A stretch of DNA of 64,000 nt from Photobacterium sp. DA100 (GTDB taxonomy: Bacteria > Pseudomonadota > Gammaproteobacteria > Enterobacterales > Vibrionaceae), in assembly GCF_029223585.1 (NCBI RefSeq), contig NZ_CP119424.1, positions 1,674,001 to 1,738,000 on the forward strand, given 5' to 3'. Made by a program: the position numbers and the translations under genes. The notes beneath the pieces were generated by a model, which searched no databases, was not told the origin of the DNA, and saw only the letters and a list, made by a program, of their open reading frames with translations. This document shows positions 7,630-17,600 of the stretch, one piece after another; position 1 is the stretch's first letter; each line of letters starts with the position of its first letter.

Positions 7630-9531
7630 TTAAGCAACAGCAGTTTGCTGTGATTTAGCCTGACGCATCTTCTTCAGTGAAACAGCTACCAGTGCTGTGA
7701 CTACCGCACCTGCCGCCATACACGCCAGTGCTAGAACCGGTTTGTTCATCGCGCCAAGTAGAGCCACAACCGGGCCACCGTGAGCAACACTGTTGGTGAT
7801 ACCGAATGAGAAGGCCATGACAGCTGCAACCATAGAGCCTAGTACGTTGGCAGGGATAACCGACATTGGGTCTTGCGCCGCGAATGGAATCGCACCTTCC
7901 GAGATACCGACCAAGCCCATTGCACCAGACGCTTTACCGGCTTCAATTTCGGACTCTTCAAAGATATTGAACTTGCGACCAATCACTGTCGCTAGCGCCA
8001 TACCCAGTGGAGCGACAGGGATAGCACATGCCATCGCACCCATAAATTGTGTCTGGCCGCTGGCAATCATGCCGACCGAGAACAGGAAGGCAACCTTGTT
8101 AAATGGACCACCCATATCAAAACCAGCCATACCACCCAGAACGATACCCAGCAGAACAACGTTACCTGTACTCATGCTGGTTAGCATCGCGTTCAAGCCA
8201 TCCATCAGGCTCGCAATCGGCGCACCGATGACGAAGATGAACAAGCTCGAGATAAACAAGCTACCGGTAATAGGCGCAATCATAATTGGCACCAGCGGCT
8301 GGATGAACTTGTGGTAGTTGCGGGTAACAATAAATTTAACGAAGTAGCCCACCAACAGACCCGCAACGATAGCACCGATGAAGCCTGTACCGGCTTCCGC
8401 ACCGTAGAACGAACCGTTGTTGGCGATCCAACCGCCGATCAGACCCGGGGCAAGCGCCGGACGGTCAGCAATGGCGTAAGCGATGTAACCAGCCAAAATT
8501 GGGATCATCAGTGTGAATGCAACGACACCCACATCCAGTACCTTATTCCACATGCTGCCATCAGGAATGGCCATACCCGCTTCTGTTGGCTGACCACCAA
8601 TTGCCAGAGCAAGGGCGATCAACAGACCACCAGTTACTACGAACGGGATCATGTGCGATACACCGTTCATCAGGTAGCGGTATAGATCAGAGCGCGCCTG
8701 AGTCACTTTGCTTCCTTTCTCGGCTGGCGCATCCTCGCCAGAGGCTTGGTACTCTGGAGCCGCCAAGGCTTGGCCAATCAGGCCTTTGGCATCTTTGATC
8801 GGTGCTTTAACACCGGTTTTAATCAAGCGCTTGCCAGCAAAACGAGCCATGTCCACCTGCTTGTCACAGCTGACAATGATCGCTTCGGCACGGGCAATTT
8901 CTTCGGCTGTCGGGCTGTTCTTCACCCCGATAGAACCATTGGTTTCGACTTTGATTTCGTAGCCTAGTTCTTTCGCTCCCTTCTCAAGCGCTTCCGCTGC
9001 AAGGTAAGTGTGCGCAACACCGGCAGGACAACCTGTCACACCAATAAGGAAACCATTTTCAGCCGCTGGTGCCTCTGCGGTTTCTGTTTTTTCCAGCAAC
9101 AGAGCCAGCGCGTCTTTTTCCGATTTAGCCGCGAGGAAAGTATCGATAAAGCCGTCTTCAATCAGCTTGGAAGACAACTCGGCCAGCACTTCGATATGGT
9201 GGTTTGCACCGCCGTCTGGCGAGGCAATCATGAAAAATAGTTTGGAAGGCAGACCATCTTCGGCACCGTATTCAATACCGCTACGGCTAATACCAATGGC
9301 GACTGCCGGCTCGCTGACTGCGGCACTTTTGGCGTGCGGCAATGCTACGCCGTCTTCAAAGCCTGTGTTGCCCAGCTCTTCGCGGGCATGGATATCGGCC
9401 AAAAACTGCTGCTTGTCGCTGACTCGACCCTGCTTGTGCAGGATGTCGATCATCTCAACAAACACCTCTTCTTTTGTCGTTGCCTTAAGGTCTAGGCAAA
9501 TCAACTGCTCATTAATCAGGTTCGTGATCAT
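7630..9531 (-). CDS. PTS fructose-family EIIABC, probably mannose-specific
   Basis: 633 residues. Membrane permease of the phosphotransferase system. Domains in order: EIIA (1-150) with the phosphorylated His66 in GVALPHAKS, EIIB (160-260) with Cys168 in GVTGCPAGVAHTY, and EIIC from about 285 with eight or more membrane spans and GISEGAIPFA. Position beside manA and opposite an AraC-type activator is the arrangement of the Vibrio cholerae mannose PTS locus as I recall it, so mannose rather than fructose is the likely substrate, although the sequence family alone would say fructose. A strong AAGGGGG site precedes the ATG. Two CRP-like sites lie in the divergent intergenic region. Confidence 0.85.
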   Translation of the reverse strand: MITNLINEQLICLDLKATTKEEVFVEMIDILHKQGRVSDKQQFLADIHAREELGNTGFEDGVALPHAKSAAVSEPAVAIGISRSGIEYGAEDGLPSKLFFMIASPDGGANHHIEVLAELSSKLIEDGFIDTFLAAKSEKDALALLLEKTETAEAPAAENGFLIGVTGCPAGVAHTYLAAEALEKGAKELGYEIKVETNGSIGVKNSPTAEEIARAEAIIVSCDKQVDMARFAGKRLIKTGVKAPIKDAKGLIGQALAAPEYQASGEDAPAEKGSKVTQARSDLYRYLMNGVSHMIPFVVTGGLLIALALAIGGQPTEAGMAIPDGSMWNKVLDVGVVAFTLMIPILAGYIAYAIADRPALAPGLIGGWIANNGSFYGAEAGTGFIGAIVAGLLVGYFVKFIVTRNYHKFIQPLVPIMIAPITGSLFISSLFIFVIGAPIASLMDGLNAMLTSMSTGNVVLLGIVLGGMAGFDMGGPFNKVAFLFSVGMIASGQTQFMGAMACAIPVAPLGMALATVIGRKFNIFEESEIEAGKASGAMGLVGISEGAIPFAAQDPMSVIPANVLGSMVAAVMAFSFGITNSVAHGGPVVALLGAMNKPVLALACMAAGAVVTALVAVSLKKMRQAKSQQTAVA

Positions 9532-9660
9532 GAGTGTTCCCCCTTTGATTATTTATATCGGCATACTGTTTACCGTTGGGGATATTTTCGGCTTTTTAGT
9601 ACGCCTCTTATAGTGTACCAGAGGGGCATTTACTGGATATTTGTAACACCTGTATTGTTG

Positions 9661-9676
9661 TGTGATCGGACTCTCA
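9661..9676. promoter_or_regulatory. CRP-like site 1 (EIIABC side)
   Basis: TGTGA-N6-TCTCA, one mismatch from the CRP consensus TGTGA-N6-TCACA, 130 bases upstream of the EIIABC start. Catabolite control of a PTS operon by cAMP-CRP is expected. Confidence 0.5.
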
Positions 9677-9839
9677 TAATAAACCCACCTATACCAGCCA
9701 CCCACAAAGTCAATATATATACTATAAATCAACAATTTAAAACAATGTAGTAGTTCATAAATAGTGCATACATTAAATCAAAAAAGAACAGCAGCTAGAC
9801 TTAAGTAACACGATTTTTCAGCCTGAGACGAGAAATTTA

Positions 9840-9855
9840 GGTGATCAGCTTCACG
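9840..9855. promoter_or_regulatory. CRP-like site 2 (regulator side)
   Basis: Core GTGA-TCAGCT-TCAC, a perfect GTGA-N6-TCAC dyad, 88 bases upstream of the AraC-type regulator start. The 411-bp divergent region between EIIABC and the regulator holds these two sites and otherwise AT-rich promoter-like sequence. Confidence 0.5.
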
Positions 9856-9942
9856 GTATCAGGCCGAGAACAAGGACAATAGAGACAAGAGCAAAAGATA
9901 ATAGCAGCCACTAGCACATCTGAGCCAAGACCAATTAGTACC

Positions 9943-10788
9943 ATGAGCCAAGTATTCCACCAGCTTATCGAAACCCTGCTTGCCGAGCGTGAGCACTTCA
10001 ACCGGATCTGGTTTGCCGGTGATCATGTCACTCCGCCACCATTCAGTTACCAGGTCAACTTCCCCCGGCTGGAAATGGTCATCAGCGGTGAGTACCTCAA
10101 CCAGCTGGAAGATCCGGATCATGGCATTACCGAAGTGAAGATCATGGCCGGTGACGCCCTGTATATTCCACCCAACAGCTGGAACAAACCCAACTGGGAT
10201 ACCGACTGCTCGGTACTCAGCCTGTTATTTGGCAAGCGCCAACTCGGATTCAGCCTAGTCAGCAAGTCCAAAGGGCAGACCAACTTCTACGATGTGCAAA
10301 AGCACAGTATCCAAACCCGGACCGGCTTTGCCATCGACCATATCCTTGCCGCGCTCAATGCCCTTTCCAAAGAGCCACTGCAAAAGCCGATGGACGAGCA
10401 CCTGCTGCAAGCCTTAATGAGCTATTGTCAGCAGATGCTCGCAGCCCCCAGCAACACCCATAAAAAGCGCAGTGAAGATCTCTACCAGGGGATCTGTATC
10501 TATATTCAGGAGAACTTCCACCGCCCCATTACCCGCGATTCCATTGCCAAGCGCTTCAACATTACGCCTAACCACCTGTCGCGCCTGTTTCGCCAACAGG
10601 GGCATATGCGCATGGCCGACTACATCACTTGGGTACGCATTGAGCGGGCAAAGTTCATGCTGAAAAAGTACACCTTCCGCCTGAACGAAGTGGCCACCCG
10701 ATGCGGCTTTCAGGATGTGAACTACTTCTACCGGGTGTTCAAGAACAAAACCGGGATGACCCCCTCGGATTATCGGGGAAGAGATTAG
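9943..10788 (+). CDS. AraC-family regulator of the mannose PTS locus
   Basis: 281 residues. The N-terminal half (about 20-150) is a cupin-like ligand domain (AGDALYIPPNSWNKPNWD). The C-terminal 100 residues carry the two helix-turn-helix units of the family: SIAKRFNITPNHLSRLFRQQ and EVATRCGFQDVNYFYRVFKN followed by TGMTPSDYR. Divergent from the EIIABC gene, it probably activates that gene in response to a sugar signal. It converges with the EIIA gene that ends 26 bases away. The ribosome site is weak. Confidence 0.8.
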   Translation: MSQVFHQLIETLLAEREHFNRIWFAGDHVTPPPFSYQVNFPRLEMVISGEYLNQLEDPDHGITEVKIMAGDALYIPPNSWNKPNWDTDCSVLSLLFGKRQLGFSLVSKSKGQTNFYDVQKHSIQTRTGFAIDHILAALNALSKEPLQKPMDEHLLQALMSYCQQMLAAPSNTHKKRSEDLYQGICIYIQENFHRPITRDSIAKRFNITPNHLSRLFRQQGHMRMADYITWVRIERAKFMLKKYTFRLNEVATRCGFQDVNYFYRVFKNKTGMTPSDYRGRD

Positions 10789-10813
10789 CGCGGTTTCGTT
10801 TGATGGGAGAGGG

Positions 10814-11608
10814 TCACCGGAACGGCAGCGACAAGCTGTCGAGTACCACCGCCTTCAGAACCTCAGGCCGTGAGTGTTCCGTTAACAGCTGACAAAAATC
10901 AGGCTCCAGCAGCCGCTTGGAAAAAGAAGAAAACGCCAGCAAATGCTCTCGCTGGGGAGGAGCTGGCAATACCAAGCCGACCACACAGCTAACCGGCCCG
11001 CGCTTGGACCCCCATTCGACAGGCTGCGCCAACGGTGCCAGCACGACAACCGGAACCTCGACATCAGGCGTCAGGATATGCGGCAGCGCAACACCATTAC
11101 CCATCGCCGTTGACGACACAGCCTCCCTCGCCTGCATTTGCTCCAGCAAACGGGCGGCCTTATCGGACTGGCCGGGGGCGCACTGGCGGCTGATTTGCGT
11201 CAGTACACCGTCTTTATCGAGCGAACTCGCACCTAACTGGGGCAGCAGCGGTAACTGGCTCAGCTCATAGGCAAAAGGCAAGGCAATCTCTGCCTTAGCC
11301 TCTCGCTGGCTGAGGTGGCGGTGGCCAGTACAGACTAAATGGCAGTGCTCGGAAACAAAATCAGTCAGCACCATGCAGGCCAGCTCGGCATCCGAGCCTT
11401 CGATCATCAACTGACACAGATCGCCCGGCATGGAGCCCAGGCTCATCATTCGCATTGCCTGTTCGGCATTGGCCATCCTGAGCTGGGAGATATTGTGGAT
11501 CACCACCACCGAGCGGAAATAGCCCGCCAAGGTTTTCAGCCGGTTGAGCTTCCAAGCTGGCAGGCCCTCGTCATCAAGGGTAAAGGTGATACGGCGTTCA
11601 ATTATCAT
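10814..11608 (-). CDS. HPr-like/EIIA-Fru fusion with a histidine-less HPr domain
   Basis: 264 residues. Residues 1-90 look like an HPr domain by length and by the start RITFTLDDEGLPAWKLNRL, but the place of the phosphorylated His in GLHARPA is GLPAWKL, with Pro at about residue 17, so it cannot carry the usual phosphate. Residues about 115-264 are an EIIA of the fructose/mannitol type with His177 in GNGVALPHIL. The gene sits 26 bases behind the EIIB gene in the same operon. The N-terminal domain may be a docking or sensing module. Vibrio cholerae has a comparable EIIA gene in this locus, from memory. Confidence 0.7.
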   Translation of the reverse strand: MIIERRITFTLDDEGLPAWKLNRLKTLAGYFRSVVVIHNISQLRMANAEQAMRMMSLGSMPGDLCQLMIEGSDAELACMVLTDFVSEHCHLVCTGHRHLSQREAKAEIALPFAYELSQLPLLPQLGASSLDKDGVLTQISRQCAPGQSDKAARLLEQMQAREAVSSTAMGNGVALPHILTPDVEVPVVVLAPLAQPVEWGSKRGPVSCVVGLVLPAPPQREHLLAFSSFSKRLLEPDFCQLLTEHSRPEVLKAVVLDSLSLPFR

Positions 11609-11634
11609 GCTGGTTTAGCCATAGCGTGACGCAA

Positions 11635-11937
11635 TCAAAGTTCTTTGCAACGATTAATCACGCCAACAGGGTCGGTGAGCACCTCTTCGATCGTCACGCA
11701 GTGGATCTTGCTGCCGGTAAATCGTGCACGGTGCTCAATTTCGATATCAGAGGCAATCAGAACCACATCGGCACGGCCGATATCCTGAATACCCAACTGG
11801 TTTTCAATTCCCATCGCCCCTTGGGTTTCCACCATCATCTGTACCCCGAGCTGCTGGGCAGCCTTGGTCAGCTCGGACGCGGCCATATATGTATGGGCAA
11901 TCCCTGTCGGGCAAGCGGTGACAGCAACAATTTTCAT
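11635..11937 (-). CDS. PTS fructose-type EIIB, free-standing
   Basis: 100 residues, a single EIIB domain with the phosphorylated Cys9 in VTACPTGIAHTYMAA. It is cytoplasmic and would pass phosphate from an EIIA, perhaps the fusion encoded next to it, to a membrane EIIC. No separate EIIC is present in this operon, so the pair either serves the nearby EIIABC or acts as a regulatory phosphorelay. Confidence 0.88.
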   Translation of the reverse strand: MKIVAVTACPTGIAHTYMAASELTKAAQQLGVQMMVETQGAMGIENQLGIQDIGRADVVLIASDIEIEHRARFTGSKIHCVTIEEVLTDPVGVINRCKEL

Positions 11938-11971
11938 GGGTCTTTGGTCTCTTTATATTTTCTATTATGTC

Positions 11972-11990
11972 TACCCAAGTGACTTGGGTA
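11972..11990. repeat. Intergenic palindrome, TACCCAAGT family
   Basis: TACCCAAGT and ACTTGGGTA form perfect 9-base arms around a single G, 35 bases upstream of the EIIB gene. Similar ACTTGGGTATA motifs recur between genes in Vibrionaceae, from memory. A partial relative (ATACCCAAGT) occurs at about 28466. Confidence 0.4.
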
Positions 11991-12183
11991 TATGTTTTGT
12001 ACTGTTTTCAGCACCAATAATCTAGCGAGTTAGAGAATATTGGTTCAAATTTCAAAACAGAAATTGATCTACCCCCAGCAATCAGCGGGTGTTTCGCGTT
12101 ATAAAGCCTAGCCAGAATGCCTTGGTTGCTGATAAAATCCGCCTCCAACAGAAATCCCAAATATCTAAAAGAGAGTGATTCCT

Positions 12184-12906
12184 ATGGGACGCAGTTTCGA
12201 AGTCCGTAAAGCCTCGATGGCGAAAACTCAGGGCGCTAAAATCAAAGTTTATTCAAAGTACGGTAAAGAAATTTACGTTATTGCGAAAAACGGTGGTATC
12301 GACCCTGACACTAACCTTTCCCTAAAACGCATGATCGAGAAAGCCAAAAAAGATCAGGTGCCTAGCCATGTTATCGAAAAAGCGATCGACAAGGCTAAAG
12401 GTGGCGGCGGTGAAGATTTCGCAACTGCACGCTATGAAGGTTTCGGTCCTGGTAACACCATGGTGATCGTTGACTGTCTAACCGACAACAACAACCGTAC
12501 GTTCATGGACGTTCGTCAGGCATTCGTTAAGAACGGTGCAAAGATCGGCTCTCCAGGCACGACGGCTCACATGTTCGAACACCAAGCGGTATTCCAGTTC
12601 AAAGGTGATGACGAAGAAGCAGTACTTGAGAACCTAATGATGGAAGATGCTGACGTATCTGACATCGAGTGTGAAGACGGCGTGATCACTGTATTTGCCC
12701 CGCACACTGAGTTCTTCAAGGTGAAAAATGCCCTGACGGCAACCATGCCAGAAGTAACACTAGACGTTGAAGAAATTTCTTTCGTACCTCAAACCATGAC
12801 TGAAATCTCTGGTGAAGACGTAGCGAAGTTCGAGAAATTCCTTGATGCGCTAAACGATTGTGACGACGTGCAAAACGTTTACCACAACGCAGAAATCGCA
12901 GAATAA
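12184..12906 (+). CDS. yeeN: YebC/YeeN-family protein
   Basis: 240 residues. The start [20 protein letters not shown], followed by SKYGKEIYV, identifies the YeeN branch of the YebC family, now linked to ribosome pausing and, in some members, to transcription control. The acidic C-terminal half ([25 protein letters not shown]) is typical. ATG at 12184 has an AGAGAG site; the preceding in-frame GTG at 12175 is less likely. Monocistronic, closed by a strong terminator. Confidence 0.9.
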   Translation: MGRSFEVRKASMAKTQGAKIKVYSKYGKEIYVIAKNGGIDPDTNLSLKRMIEKAKKDQVPSHVIEKAIDKAKGGGGEDFATARYEGFGPGNTMVIVDCLTDNNNRTFMDVRQAFVKNGAKIGSPGTTAHMFEHQAVFQFKGDDEEAVLENLMMEDADVSDIECEDGVITVFAPHTEFFKVKNALTATMPEVTLDVEEISFVPQTMTEISGEDVAKFEKFLDALNDCDDVQNVYHNAEIAE

Positions 12907-12919
12907 TTGCTTGTTCTCG

Positions 12920-12953
12920 AAAAAAACAGCCGGCATTGCCGGCTGTTTTTTTA
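12920..12953. terminator. Bidirectional terminator after yeeN
   Basis: Stem AACAGCCGGC/GCCGGCTGTT, ATT loop, A-run on the left and T-run on the right. Serves yeeN and the convergent fetB. Confidence 0.9.
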
Positions 12954-12977
12954 TCTACGCTCTATAGCCTGCACGCA

Positions 12978-13748
12978 CTAATATCTCAACTGACCATAGC
13001 AGTCAAAGGCCGTGCGACTGGCCACCGTCAGTGTTGTCGTGACCGATAGCGTAGCCGAAATAAAAATGGCCACCATGATCACCAGTTGGTATTTCACCGC
13101 CAGCAAGGGCTCGGTACCGCCGAGGATCTGGCCGGTCATCATCCCCGGCAAGCTGACAATTCCCAACGTCGTCATCGACGCCAGCTGCGGCGCTAATGCC
13201 GCTTTAACCGCCGTGCGGATGAAAGGCTGCTCCGGCTTCGGGGCCCCCAGCGCCAAATAGAACTGATACTCGTCCTGCTTGTCTTTCAGGCTGCTGTACC
13301 AGCGCTCCAACGCCAGCACGTTCGCCGCCAAGCAATTACCCAGCAGCATCCCGGCAACAGGAATAAGGTATTGTGCCTGCCACCAAGGTTCAGCCTGGAT
13401 CACCCCCGCCAATAACAAAGGCAAAACGACCAGCAGCGCAACGACATGGCCACTCAATACAGCCGGTAACACCGACTTTGGCGGTACGCCTGCCCGGCGG
13501 CAGATACTGAACCCGGCCACGATGACCATCACCGATAGCCACAAGGTATTGAGCCACGGGTTCTGGAAGGCGAACAGCGTCTGTAAATAGATACCAACTA
13601 TCGACAACTGCAGCGTCATTCGCAAAACCGCCGAGATCAGCGTCTTGCTCAGCCCAAACTCCCAACGCTGGAAAAGGCCAAGAGGAATAAGAAACAGCAG
13701 GTAAAACCCCGCCAGAGCCCAATTACTGATCGCCAAGGTCTCACTCAT
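12978..13748 (-). CDS. fetB: FetB-type ABC transporter permease
   Basis: 256 residues with about seven membrane segments, of the UPF0014/FetB family (GMLLGNCLAANVLALERWY, YLALGAPKPEQPF, GIVSLPGMMTGQILGG). With FetA it forms the iron-export ABC transporter described in E. coli. It overlaps the upstream fetA by eight bases, so the two are translationally coupled. Confidence 0.88.
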   Translation of the reverse strand: MSETLAISNWALAGFYLLFLIPLGLFQRWEFGLSKTLISAVLRMTLQLSIVGIYLQTLFAFQNPWLNTLWLSVMVIVAGFSICRRAGVPPKSVLPAVLSGHVVALLVVLPLLLAGVIQAEPWWQAQYLIPVAGMLLGNCLAANVLALERWYSSLKDKQDEYQFYLALGAPKPEQPFIRTAVKAALAPQLASMTTLGIVSLPGMMTGQILGGTEPLLAVKYQLVIMVAIFISATLSVTTTLTVASRTAFDCYGQLRY

Positions 13749-14382
13749 TGCCGCCTCCCATGTGATGATGAAGCTGCGCCGAGTTCACCCAGACCGGATC
13801 GTGGGATACGGAGATCACCGTCAGCGACTGCTGCGCAAGCAGTGCTATCACTCTATCACGGCTTGCAGGATCCAACGCCGAGGTCGGCTCGTCCATCAAC
13901 CACAAAGCGCGCTCCATCAGCAACGCACGGGCAATGGCCAAGCGCTGCTTCTCCCCGCCTGATAGCTTGCTGGTCGGCTGCTCGAGGGAATGGCTAATAC
14001 CCAGCGATGCCAACACCTTCAGGCATCGTTCATGGGAGGGTTCAGGAATAGCCTGGGCCTTGAGGTGCCAAGGCAGCATCAAAGCCTGCAAAATCGTATC
14101 CCCGCCCATCACCGCTTGCTGGGGCAGGTAGCAAAACTGCTGCCGCCACCAAGACAGGTTCTGCTCTATTATCGTGGTTTGTTGCCAGTGGATCTCACCG
14201 CAAGAAGGCGGACGCAAACCGGCGATAACCTGTAAGAGGCTGGATTTTCCACAGCCAGATGGCCCGCTAATCACCAAATGCTGGCCGGGCTGAAGCGTCA
14301 CCGTCAGGTGCGACGTCGGTTCGGCTTCAAACCCCGACCCCAGCTGCCTGGCCGCGAATAATTCTGTACGTTGTTCTGTCAT
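13741..14382 (-). CDS. fetA: FetA-type ABC transporter ATP-binding protein
   Basis: 213 residues. Walker A GPSGCGKSS at 40-48, signature LSGGEKQR, Walker B ALWLMDEPTSALD, switch His in VISVSHD. First gene of the fetAB operon, with a GGAG ribosome site. By family it powers export of iron and helps resist oxidative stress. The 274 bp upstream, shared with the divergent AsmA gene, show no clear operator. Confidence 0.9.
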   Translation of the reverse strand: MTEQRTELFAARQLGSGFEAEPTSHLTVTLQPGQHLVISGPSGCGKSSLLQVIAGLRPPSCGEIHWQQTTIIEQNLSWWRQQFCYLPQQAVMGGDTILQALMLPWHLKAQAIPEPSHERCLKVLASLGISHSLEQPTSKLSGGEKQRLAIARALLMERALWLMDEPTSALDPASRDRVIALLAQQSLTVISVSHDPVWVNSAQLHHHMGGGNE

Positions 14383-14656
14383 ACATTACTCCAATCGTAC
14401 AGAGATTTTACTTCTCCCTTCCGCATGGCTCAAACCGTTCGCAATCATCGTTTATATTAATGAAAGTAATGGATATTTACAGTATGTAAATAACCGGACA
14501 CAACCGTCAGTGCTATGTAAATTCCACGGTAGCTAATGCCTGCGAAACCTATTTCATGGTAAGGTTACAACCACTAATAAAACAATATCCAAAATTGCGG
14601 TAGCGGCAATAGCTTGCCGATACCTTTCGTTTGTCCTTCGCCTTCCAGCAATCATT

Positions 14657-17600
14657 ATGCGCCCAGAAAATAACAACCATGCTGCCAATAAGCAGCCGGC
14701 ACCACCAACAAACCCAGCGGCACCGACAAAAGCGGTAAAATCCCCCCTGAAGAAAATCAGTAAGTGGGTTGGCCTTGGCCTGCTCACGCCCACAGCCATT
14801 CTTACCGCCGCCCTCGTGGTAGGTGTGAAGCTTGACCTGACACCCTACCGAGACGATATAAACCAGTGGCTGACCGCCAACCTCGAGCGGGAAACCCGCA
14901 TTGACGGGGAGATGGGGCTGGTCCTGTCATTCCGTCCCGAGGTTCACCTCGAAGGGGTTCATATCGACAACATCGAGGCCTTCGAATGGCGACCAATGCT
15001 AAGCTCAGGCAAAATCAACGCTAAAATTGCGGTGCTGCCGCTGCTTAGGGGCACACTGGCAGTCGACTACCTTGAGCTCGACAGCATCAACCTGCACTTG
15101 GCCAAAACCCATGACGGAAAAGCCAACTGGTTGCTGGGATCGGCTCAGAGCCCGCAGCCAGAGCCCGCTAGCCAGGAAGCGAACAGCGGAAAAAGCGGAG
15201 CCCTGCAGCTCGCCATCACCGACCGTATCATTGCCAGCAACTTATCGGTCATGTTCGAAGACCAAAGCCAGGGGCAGTTCTTCGACTGGTACCTCGATTC
15301 CCTCAGCCTCAGCCAACCCGGTAACGAGTGGGAGTTTACGGCCAAGGGGGCGATGATAGGCCAGCCTTATGATATCCAGCTCACCGGCGATCTGGAGCAA
15401 CTGATCAACCAGCAGACCGGCAAGGTCAAAGCGAGAGGCTCCTTTGCCGGTGCCGAACTGAATATCGATGCCGACGCCGCTGATATCCTGAGTGCCGATA
15501 TCAGCCTGCAGTGGCAGGATACCGGCCCTATCGAAGCCCTGTTCGGGTTGGATGTGAAGCACGTTGCGCCGCTGACGATATCAACTCACCTCAACGCCTC
15601 TGCCAGTAACATCAAGATCAGCGATCTGGTTATCGACAGCCCGATCACCCACGGGGCCGGGTACCTGAATATCGAACTCGGCGCTCACAATGTCATTGAT
15701 GGCGAGCTGAACATTCCGCTGATCGACCTGCGTCCCTGGCTGCAGCCCGAGCCCCAGCCTATGATGCGGGCTTTTTCCGCAGCCCCGCAGCAATCGCCGC
15801 TGCAACGTGCCCTCGAGCAATGGCTGGAGAAAACCACCACCCGGGTCGATCTTTCAATTGATGAGATCAAAGGGCTGGGAACACCGGTTGAGAACCTGTC
15901 GCTGTCGATAAACGGCAAAGCCGGGATACTGGCAGCCCCGATGACCGCCGATATTGCCGAAGTCCCATTCCGCGGCCAAGCGTCACTGGATGCCACTGGT
16001 TGGGTGTCCAACCTGGATATCCGGTTGGGGGCCGAACAATCCCCCTTGGGTGAAATGGCGCGCTGGATCACCGGAATTCCCTACTCCCGAGGCCATCTGG
16101 ATCGTGCCGAGCTCGCGGTGACCACCAACGGTACCAAGCTCAGTGAATGGCTGGAGCGCGCCGAGCTTTCCCTTGCCATCGACAAGGCATTGGTTAAGTG
16201 GGGCAGCGAAGCGAGCTTCAGCATTGACCAAGCCAGGCTCAATGCCGGCATCAGCCGCCCGTTCCAGTCCGACATTCAGGGCCAGTTGATGGGCATCCCG
16301 GCCCACATCCAGGCCCAGGCCGGTACCCTGCAAGATATTATGATGGGCCGCGATTGGCCGACAACCCTGACTTTCGACTCTCCGGCCATCACCGTCACCG
16401 CCGAGGGACTCCTGAAACATACCCGCTGGGAAGAAGGCAGCTGGTTCGATCTCAAGGTCAACAGCGACGATGCCAGCCTGCTCAATCCATGGCTGGGAAC
16501 CCAGACCAATATCTCCGGCACCGTCCATATCGATGGCAAGCTCAGCTACCAGAACGGCTGGGTTGATCTGGCCATGCCGGATCTGGCGCTGCTGGAGAGC
16601 TACGGCGATGTCACGCTGCGTTGGCAACCGGACCAACAGCGCCCGTTCCTGGTGATGGATGCCCAGTTCTCGCAACTGGACTTCACCCAGTTCGGCCAGT
16701 TCATCAACGATGACGAACTGCCGCAGGTTGAGCAAACCGTACCAACCCAGGGGGTGAACTTGGACGTGCCGCTACTGGGCAGCGATCTGGTCATTGCCGA
16801 CGCCGATCTGAACTTCCGTGCCGGCAAACTGAAATGGGCTGATCAGCAGCTAGACAAGTTGTCATTCAGCGGCAAAGTCCGTGACGGCAAAATGACCCAA
16901 GCGCCGATCAGTGCAAGTTTTGCAGGCAGCGCCTACCAAGGTGACCTGAGCCTGGGTGTCAACGCCGCCAATATCGAAGCCGATCTCAACCTTGCGGTAA
17001 ACCAGCCGGATATCGGGGCTATCCTGAGTCGATTCGATGTCACCGATGATTTTGATATGCGTCTGGACCGAGCCAAGCTAGCGGTCTCCCTGTCAGGCCG
17101 TACTATCCTGGAGCTGATGGAGCACACAGAAGTCGATGCAACTCTGATCGGCGGCCATGCCAATATTGCCGACAGCTACACCGGCAAAGCGCTGGCAGTC
17201 CAGTTGGACCAAGGGCGGTTTGTAACCGGGCCTGACACCGCAACCCGCCTGACTATCAACGGTATGGCGGCAGGCAAAGCGGCATCCTTCAAGCTGTCAT
17301 CGCTTTCCCTCAAGGAAGCCAATGACGGCCGAAATACGTTGCCGGTTACACTGGCAGCCAGTTTGGGCGACATGCGCTTTGATGCCAGCTCCCATCTGAG
17401 CCTGCCGATCGATCCGCAGGCGCTCAACCTCACCTTCGAGGCCTTTATCCCTAATCTCGACCGGCTCGAAGCCTTCAGCGATATCGATTTGCCGCCTTAC
17501 GGACCCGTCAAGCTGGCCGCCAGCCTGTCGATGGACGCCAGGGGCTATCACCTCAATGATATGACGGTACAGGTCAACAACAGCCAGCTAACGGGGAAAG

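Noticed and set aside
15983..16735. Long open frame on the minus strand inside the AsmA gene (250 codons)
   Set aside because: It lies fully antisense to a well-supported AsmA-family gene, has no ribosome site and no family resemblance; GC-rich coding sequence often leaves such frames open.
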